A DNA stretch of 42,183 nucleotides, taken from positions 1 to 42,183 of the forward strand of contig CAMVNR010000010.1 in assembly GCA_947168905.1 (NCBI GenBank). The letters run 5' to 3'. The DNA is from an uncultured Lachnospiraceae bacterium. Its GTDB lineage: Bacteria; Bacillota; Clostridia; Lachnospirales; Lachnospiraceae. Position 1 is the stretch's first letter, and every line of letters begins with the position of its first letter. The translations under genes were made by a program, and so were the position numbers. This document shows positions 37,925 to 42,183 of this stretch, one piece after another. Below the pieces are notes generated by a model. The model made no database searches and was not told the origin of the DNA. It saw only the letters and a program-made list of their open reading frames with translations.

Positions 37925-38659
37925 TCATTGGAGTCCTCCGTCAAAAAACTTCTGCAGATGCTCGTATACATGACTCCGGTAACGGCGTCCGATTGAATAA
38001 TCCACTCCTGTAGACAGGTATATCGTTTCTTTGGTAAAGCGTGTAATGTATAACACATTGATGAGAAGTCCGCGCTGACACTGCAGGAACCATTCTTTCG
38101 GAAGAGAAGATGCGTATTTTTCAAAGCTTTCATATAATCTCAGGGTTTCAACTTCATGTACTGTATGAATATTGACATTGTGAATTCCGCTTTGGATCAG
38201 GATGATTTCTTTCAGTGGAATACGGCTGATGCCTTCTTTTCTTGCAAGAGATAGAAAGGGATCAGTTGCTGAAAGCGCTGTTTCAAGGCAATGATCAAGG
38301 CAGGAAGCTACATCCTCCCGGTCAATTGGTTTAACGAGATATCTGTATGCTGTAACAGTATAGCCCTGCTGCATATACAGCTTTGAATTGGTAATAAACA
38401 CGATGATAGAAGAACGGTTATGCTCCCGGATAAGCTCTGCAAGCCGATAGCCATTCATAGCTGAATTTTTTGAAAATTCAATATCCAGGAAGTAAATATC
38501 ATAATCCAGAGGCCGTTCATATACATTCAGCAGCGCCTCGGGAGAGGAGTAGGTATGAACCGCGACCGATAGATCCTGGTGCTTCTCTTTCCAGCTGTGG
38601 CAATAGGATTCAATTCCATCCCGGTAAACCGGATCATCTTCACAGATTGCAATCAACAT
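37925..38659 (-). CDS. LytTR-family response regulator (AgrA-like)
   Basis: This 244-residue protein has a receiver domain with acidic pocket CEDD (residues 6-9), phospho-acceptor Asp59 in YFLDIEF and Lys110 in YLVKPID, then a LytTR DNA-binding domain (about residues 140-240, YESFEKYASSLPKEWFLQCQ and SIGRRYRSHV). LytTR regulators bind pairs of short direct repeats about 21 bp apart, and such repeats lie just upstream. It is first in the leftward kinase operon. GGAGGCG precedes ATG 38659. Confidence 0.95.
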   Translation of the reverse strand: MLIAICEDDPVYRDGIESYCHSWKEKHQDLSVAVHTYSSPEALLNVYERPLDYDIYFLDIEFSKNSAMNGYRLAELIREHNRSSIIVFITNSKLYMQQGYTVTAYRYLVKPIDREDVASCLDHCLETALSATDPFLSLARKEGISRIPLKEIILIQSGIHNVNIHTVHEVETLRLYESFEKYASSLPKEWFLQCQRGLLINVLYITRFTKETIYLSTGVDYSIGRRYRSHVYEHLQKFFDGGLQ

Positions 38660-38686
38660 AAAACGCCTCCTGTCAGGGATATTGAT

Positions 38687-38715
38687 ATCATAACACTGAT
38701 CAGGAGGCTGGACAA
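38687..38715 (-). promoter_or_regulatory. Promoter of the regulator-kinase operon
   Basis: On the minus strand TTGTCC (38710-38715), 17-bp spacer and TATGAT (38687-38692) predict a start near 38680. The nearest half-site of the direct-repeat array begins eight bases upstream, so autoregulation is likely. Confidence 0.65.
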
Positions 38716-38722
38716 GCGCCTA

Positions 38723-38815
38723 TTTTGACAGGAAAACGGTGAATTTTGAAAATCAGTCTGCCTGGCGGTTTTCCGGGAGCCGGTTTTTGACAAGATAACT
38801 GTAAATTGTGACAGG
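38723..38815 (+). promoter_or_regulatory. Four phased direct-repeat half-sites (candidate LytTR operator)
   Basis: Half-sites TTTTGACAGG (38723), TTTTGAAAAT (38744), TTTTGACAAG (38785) and TTGTGACAGG (38806) are spaced 21, 41 and 21 bp, all near whole helical turns and in the same orientation. The two pairs also share flanking bases, forming 27-bp direct repeats (22 of 27 identical). LytTR proteins use such 21-bp-spaced pairs. The array lies between the regulator promoter and the promoter of the peptide gene, the expected place for autoinduction. Confidence 0.7.
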
Positions 38816-38842
38816 TGAACGCTATCAAAAAGTTTACTGTGG

Positions 38843-38848
38843 TATACT
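38843..38848 (+). promoter_or_regulatory. Activator-dependent promoter of the AgrD-like gene (-10)
   Basis: TATACT at 38843-38848 has no recognisable -35 at 16-18 bp spacing (CGCTAT region). The last half-site of the repeat array ends 27 bases upstream, which fits activation by the LytTR regulator. Start near 38855. Confidence 0.55.
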
Positions 38849-38889
38849 TCCGGTATCAGCTGATAAATCCAATACAGGAGGAGATCAAA

Positions 38890-39072
38890 ATGTATCAGAA
38901 AATGTTGAAATGTGTTCTTAAATGGATTCGAAAGAATGCTGTACATGGTGCTGGGACGGCAAGTGATTATGGGACTTTTGAAACTGAGGTCCCGGATCGG
39001 TTAAAGAAACTTAGGGAAACTAGTGATAATCATAGGCTTAATGTAAAGCTGAAGAGAAAGCGTTTAGACTGA
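38890..39072 (+). CDS. AgrD-like cyclic autoinducer peptide precursor
   Basis: This 60-residue precursor starts at ATG 38890 with AGGAGGAG six bases before it. The layout is AgrD-like: an amphipathic basic helix (MLKCVLKWIRKNA), a short core TASDYGTF (23-30), then an acidic recognition tail ETEVPDRLKKL like the YEPEVPxxLKK of clostridial AgrD. The usual core Cys is Ser25, so the mature signal would be a five-residue lactone (Ser25 to Thr29) rather than a thiolactone, as known for the Ser-containing staphylococcal variant. A 17-residue basic C-terminal extension is unusual. It is transcribed divergently from the receptor operon and 18 bases before a secreted-protein gene. Confidence 0.6.
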   Translation: MYQKMLKCVLKWIRKNAVHGAGTASDYGTFETEVPDRLKKLRETSDNHRLNVKLKRKRLD

Positions 39073-39090
39073 ATCTGAAGGAGTTATGAA

Positions 39091-39525
39091 ATGAGAAAGT
39101 GGAAATGGATGGTTTTGGCAGGTCTGCTTGCAGTAATGATGTGTGCATACCCTGCCTATGCAGATGAATCAAAAGGTGTCCAGGATCCTCAGCCTGAACT
39201 CGGGGCATATTTTGAAATCGCGACGAATGGCTGGATCAATGGAAAGAATTTAACGGGAACTATGGTTGCATATGAAATCCATTCTCCGGTAATTGTATGT
39301 GCTCAGCTACAAGCGCAGGCATATGGAACAGCATATAATGCTGCTGGCTCTGGGGTCGGATTTTATGATTCCGGACTGGTATATCATGCAAATGCCTATT
39401 CCGCCGGGGCCGTTGGATACGGACAATGTCCAAACCAGACTCCTGTTTATATGCATGCCTGCTCGAAACTGATTCATGTGGGTTATAACACTTTTGACAG
39501 AGGCCCCTATGTGATTTATCCATAA
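39091..39525 (+). CDS. Small secreted protein of unknown function
   Basis: This 144-residue protein has a clear signal peptide (residues 1-24, cleavage after PAYA). The mature part is Tyr/Ala/Gly-rich, predicted beta-strand (YGTAYNAAGSGVGFYDSG, NAYSAGAVGYG), with three Cys (VIVC, YGQC, HAC). It starts 18 bases after the AgrD-like gene with GGAG upstream and is probably on the same transcript, so it is a likely quorum-controlled product. It resembles no family I know; a bacteriocin, adhesin or other exported effector is possible. Confidence 0.8.
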   Translation: MRKWKWMVLAGLLAVMMCAYPAYADESKGVQDPQPELGAYFEIATNGWINGKNLTGTMVAYEIHSPVIVCAQLQAQAYGTAYNAAGSGVGFYDSGLVYHANAYSAGAVGYGQCPNQTPVYMHACSKLIHVGYNTFDRGPYVIYP

Positions 39526-39540
39526 GAAGGCTTTCATCGG

Positions 39541-39566
39541 GGAGCGTCTCATGGCGCTCCTCTTTA
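39541..39566 (+). terminator. Weak hairpin after the secreted-protein gene
   Basis: GGAGCG pairs with CGCTCC around an 8-base loop, followed by TCTTTA. It may partly end or process the peptide-gene transcript before the lipoprotein gene. Confidence 0.4.
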
Positions 39567-39587
39567 GACAATGTCAGGAGATTTGCT

Positions 39588-40781
39588 ATGAGTAGAAAAA
39601 TACTGCTGTTCCTTTTAGGGATCTTCCTTCTGATTGAGACTTCGTCCTGCAGCCCTGCTGCCGGATTGGAGGATTTTGAAACACATAATGGCTTTAACCA
39701 TTTTTTCGCACAGGCAGATGAAATAGAAAATCAGTTCTATTTTATTCAGGACATGACCTCCTGGCGAAAAACCAGAATGATGTACCTCGATAAAGATGCA
39801 AAGGAGGCGTTCCCGCTGTGCGGAAAAGCGGAGTGCACGCATAATAGCGGGAACAGCGACTGCAACGCCGAGATTCCGGGTACGGCAAGTGGGATGGCGG
39901 CGGACAAAGAGACGCTCCTGTATATGGTATGTGAAGAAGAGAAGGGAGAGTACAGTGTCTACAGGATGCGGTCCGACGGGACACATCGCAGAAAGGTGAG
40001 GACCCTGACATCCGCTGACCCAGCCAAAGATCCGGATTTTCCGAGGGGAAACAGGCGTATTATGTTTCACCGGGGACATTTGTATGCATCCGGGGACAAA
40101 ACGATCCTGAAAGATGGAGAATGGGAATGTTACAATATTATCATTGATTACGATCTCAGTAATGAAGATCCGGGCCATATACTTTATGAACGCCCATCTG
40201 ATCCGGATACATACGGCGGATTTCAGGTCCGGGCTGTCGGATCATTCCTTTACTATGTGCGTGGTGAAGTGCTTGAACCTGATGATGTGAATAAAGCGTA
40301 TATGGAAATCGGAAGAATCAATATAGAGACCGGTGAGCGTGAGGAAATTTTCGCTGACGGATGCGATTTCGGCTTCTATGAAGTCTTTACCGATGGAAAC
40401 CGATTTATATTTACATCTTTTGCAGATGGACGGGTCATGGAATACGATGACCATGAGAAAAGAATCCGGGAGCTCATGAATTTTGACACGGACGGGGAAA
40501 GGTTTATGACCATGTACCTTACCGAGAATCGAGTGATCGGTTTTACTTTTCCTGAGAAAGATATCTGTCATATTGAAATCCGTGATTTTGATGGAAACAT
40601 ACTCTATGACGTTAAGCGGAAACGTGCCGAATTCGAGTACGGAGGCAGGACATTCTGCGGTATGGATGACGAGTGTTTTTACTGCAGTTATGTTTACGGA
40701 GGAGAAGACACCGCAGCCAAAGAGTGCCTGGCGGTTTATCCCCTGGACAGTGATGGATATTATATAGCGTGGCAGGATTAA
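39588..40781 (+). CDS. Putative surface lipoprotein, beta-rich
   Basis: This 397-residue protein has a hydrophobic N-terminus and a Cys at residue 21 (LLIETSSC) that fits a lipoprotein signal, although position -3 is Thr. The mature part has a Cys-rich motif PLCGKAECTHNSGNSDCNA (about residues 78-96), which I associate with lipoproteins of gut Firmicutes, and repeated beta-strand units such as GTHRRKVRTL and MEYDDHEKRIRELM suggestive of a propeller. GGAG lies before ATG. It is likely extracellular; the ligand is unknown. Confidence 0.75.
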   Translation: MSRKILLFLLGIFLLIETSSCSPAAGLEDFETHNGFNHFFAQADEIENQFYFIQDMTSWRKTRMMYLDKDAKEAFPLCGKAECTHNSGNSDCNAEIPGTASGMAADKETLLYMVCEEEKGEYSVYRMRSDGTHRRKVRTLTSADPAKDPDFPRGNRRIMFHRGHLYASGDKTILKDGEWECYNIIIDYDLSNEDPGHILYERPSDPDTYGGFQVRAVGSFLYYVRGEVLEPDDVNKAYMEIGRINIETGEREEIFADGCDFGFYEVFTDGNRFIFTSFADGRVMEYDDHEKRIRELMNFDTDGERFMTMYLTENRVIGFTFPEKDICHIEIRDFDGNILYDVKRKRAEFEYGGRTFCGMDDECFYCSYVYGGEDTAAKECLAVYPLDSDGYYIAWQD

Positions 40782-40803
40782 ACGGGATAATGAGGGGGAA
40801 TCA

Positions 40804-42018
40804 ATGAAGCGTTATTGGCGGATGGCAGTCATTCTGGCGCTGCTTATCATTCTGGCAGGCGGAAATGTGTACGCAGAGGGATCTGAGTACGACTATACCT
40901 ATAAGTCCGGGACTGACAGTCAGTTGGACGCAGAGCTGTTTCCGGATTTGAAATATTCGGATCAGACGGAGTATACAGAGACGCTGACTTTTTCTGTCCC
41001 TGAGCTGGAATCAGACAAAGTCTGTCTTTTCCTTACAGCAGAAACAGAAAACAGTGATACTGAATGGCCGGAGCACGCGGGAACTGAGCTTGGGATCTAT
41101 GAACGGCTTTTTATTGTGCGGGAAAAGATCTTTAATCCTGATCTTGGACTGAAGGAGAGAGAACAGCTGAATCAGGAACTGGCAGAGCTGTATCAGGCTG
41201 CTTATCATCCGGAATCCGCGGATTTATATGACAATGAATATACCCTTCTGCTGAAAAGACTGACCTGTACAGTTGCGGTCCGGGAAAAAGAAACCGTGTG
41301 TCCGCTGACAAAACACACCGTGCTTGGCTATTTTGAGAAGGGAGAAAACTGCCGGATAAAGATTACGATATCTGTTCCGGAGGATCTTCGCCAGGAAGAA
41401 AAAGAGCTGCTGAAGATAATCCGCTGGAACCTTACCGCAGAAGAGTACAATTCTTCCCCGAAGCTGACATCAGGCCTTGTGCTTCTGAATGAGCCGGAGA
41501 ACGGGGAGTATTTCACTCCGGGAGAAACGGTGAAGGCAGGGGTTTGGTACAATAACGAAGGAGATATTGATTTAAGCTATCTGGTTGTCCGCCTGATGAA
41601 AGAGGAGAATAATCGGGGAAGAAAAGAACTGGATCATGATGTTTGTCTGATGAAGGAGTATAATAAAAGGGGTATTGAGATAAGCCGTACCAGGAATGGG
41701 TTTCAGACAGAATACCGTATTACATCAGCAGATGCTCTTAACGGAGGGGTTCGGCTGTGGACAGAAGCAGAAGCTTCCTGTGTCAGTCCCGAGTATCCTG
41801 AGCGGATGATTTCGGAAACCGGTCTCTTCGTTCCTGCCGGGGAGACAACTGCGAAAGAGGAGACCGAATCGAGCCGTCAGACAGATAGTACCGGTCTTCC
41901 GACAGCTGAGAACACAGGGGAGTGCCTCGAGAGATCTGAATGGTTGTTCATTTGGATCGGACTCGTTGCTGTCTCCGCCGGGGCTCTTGTGATGATCCTC
42001 CGGAGAAAGAAGAAATGA
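40804..42018 (+). CDS. Membrane-anchored surface protein
   Basis: This 404-residue protein has a signal peptide (residues 1-22, cleavage after NVYA), a large extracellular region and a C-terminal helix (WLFIWIGLVAVSAGALVMIL) followed by RRKKK. A Ser/Thr/Glu-rich linker ends LPTAENTGE before the helix. This resembles sorting signals but lacks a clean LPxTG, so I call it a transmembrane anchor. It is probably co-transcribed with the lipoprotein gene (22-base gap). No domain recognised. Confidence 0.75.
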   Translation: MKRYWRMAVILALLIILAGGNVYAEGSEYDYTYKSGTDSQLDAELFPDLKYSDQTEYTETLTFSVPELESDKVCLFLTAETENSDTEWPEHAGTELGIYERLFIVREKIFNPDLGLKEREQLNQELAELYQAAYHPESADLYDNEYTLLLKRLTCTVAVREKETVCPLTKHTVLGYFEKGENCRIKITISVPEDLRQEEKELLKIIRWNLTAEEYNSSPKLTSGLVLLNEPENGEYFTPGETVKAGVWYNNEGDIDLSYLVVRLMKEENNRGRKELDHDVCLMKEYNKRGIEISRTRNGFQTEYRITSADALNGGVRLWTEAEASCVSPEYPERMISETGLFVPAGETTAKEETESSRQTDSTGLPTAENTGECLERSEWLFIWIGLVAVSAGALVMILRRKKK

Positions 42019-42115
42019 AAATCCCCATTCAGAGGAAGAAATACCGGCGGTTAATCCGCCGAAGTTCCCTATTGTGCAGCATACTGAAATGTGATATGGT
42101 AGAGGAAGAACGAAT

Positions 42116-42183
42116 ATGAAAAAACATGTATACTTCAAACTTTTACTATGTGCCGTGATTTTGATGCTGCCAGTCACTGCAAG
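42116..42183 (+). CDS. Start of another secreted protein (truncated by the window)
   Basis: An ATG with GAGGAAG upstream opens MKKHVYFKLLLCAVILMLPV, a typical signal peptide, and runs off the window end. It probably continues the run of exported proteins to its left. Confidence 0.6.
   Translation, partial: MKKHVYFKLLLCAVILMLPVTA

Noticed and set aside
38725-38792. TTGACA within the repeat array as -35 boxes
   Set aside because: No acceptable -10 lies 16-18 bp downstream of either copy; the 21-bp periodicity is better explained as regulator half-sites.
41900-42018. Sortase sorting signal on the surface protein
   Set aside because: LPTAENTGE does not fit LPxTG or the usual variants cleanly; a simple transmembrane anchor explains the helix and RRKKK tail.

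Overview
The window looks like chromosome from a Gram-positive anaerobe of the class Clostridia, most likely Lachnospiraceae-like. Supporting signs are strong AGGAGG-type ribosome binding sites, sigma-A promoters, a CIRCE operator, a modular flavodiiron protein of the anaerobe type, lipoprotein signal peptides and an agr/LytTR-type signalling locus. Most of it is moderately GC-rich. From about 36.3 kb to the right end it is visibly more AT-rich. I see no tRNA, rRNA, CRISPR array, insertion sequence or phage gene.

Layout. (1) 0.2-9.6 kb is a dense rightward run: nitrilase-family amidohydrolase, inositol-monophosphatase-like phosphatase, PfkB sugar kinase, GNAT acetyltransferase, histidine phosphatase, MFS transporter, NudC-like Nudix hydrolase, UroD-family protein, NAD-dependent epimerase and an unknown gene. 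Many genes overlap or are closely spaced, which suggests one metabolic unit. (2) 9.8-14 kb is glycan metabolism: GH51 arabinofuranosidase, MutT-like Nudix, and a leftward TetR regulator plus GH27 galactosidase operon. That operon shares an overlapping divergent promoter with a small unknown gene. (3) 14.5-18.3 kb holds an unknown conserved gene, the Mg2+ channel gene mgtE with a leader containing a short uORF, and a two-subunit chromate-family transporter. (4) 18.4-23.7 kb holds a MoxR/DUF58/membrane-protein module, a D,D-carboxypeptidase and a CIRCE-controlled Hsp20. (5) 24.0-27.0 kb is a leftward amino-acid ABC importer operon ending in a DapF-fold racemase-like enzyme. (6) 27.2-29.0 kb is a flavodiiron-flavodoxin-flavin reductase-rubredoxin fusion. 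(7) 29.3-33.2 kb starts from a promoter that overlaps the flavodiiron promoter. It holds four tandem paralogous small secreted/membrane proteins, then an MFS-like transporter, a small polytopic protein and a CPBP intramembrane protease. (8) 33.2-36.3 kb is a GH2 beta-galactosidase. (9) 36.3-42.2 kb is an agr-like locus: an AgrB C-terminal-like fragment, a GHKL sensor kinase and a LytTR regulator on the minus strand, and a divergent AgrD-like peptide gene preceded by four phased direct-repeat half-sites. The peptide gene is followed by a small secreted protein, a lipoprotein and a membrane-anchored surface protein. The last gene is cut by the window end.

The least-described parts are the agr-like locus with a Ser-for-Cys signal peptide, no intact AgrB in view and a repeat-driven promoter; the four-copy small membrane protein array; the mgtE leader uORF; and a structured intergenic repeat present twice in the same gene-hairpin-repeat arrangement.
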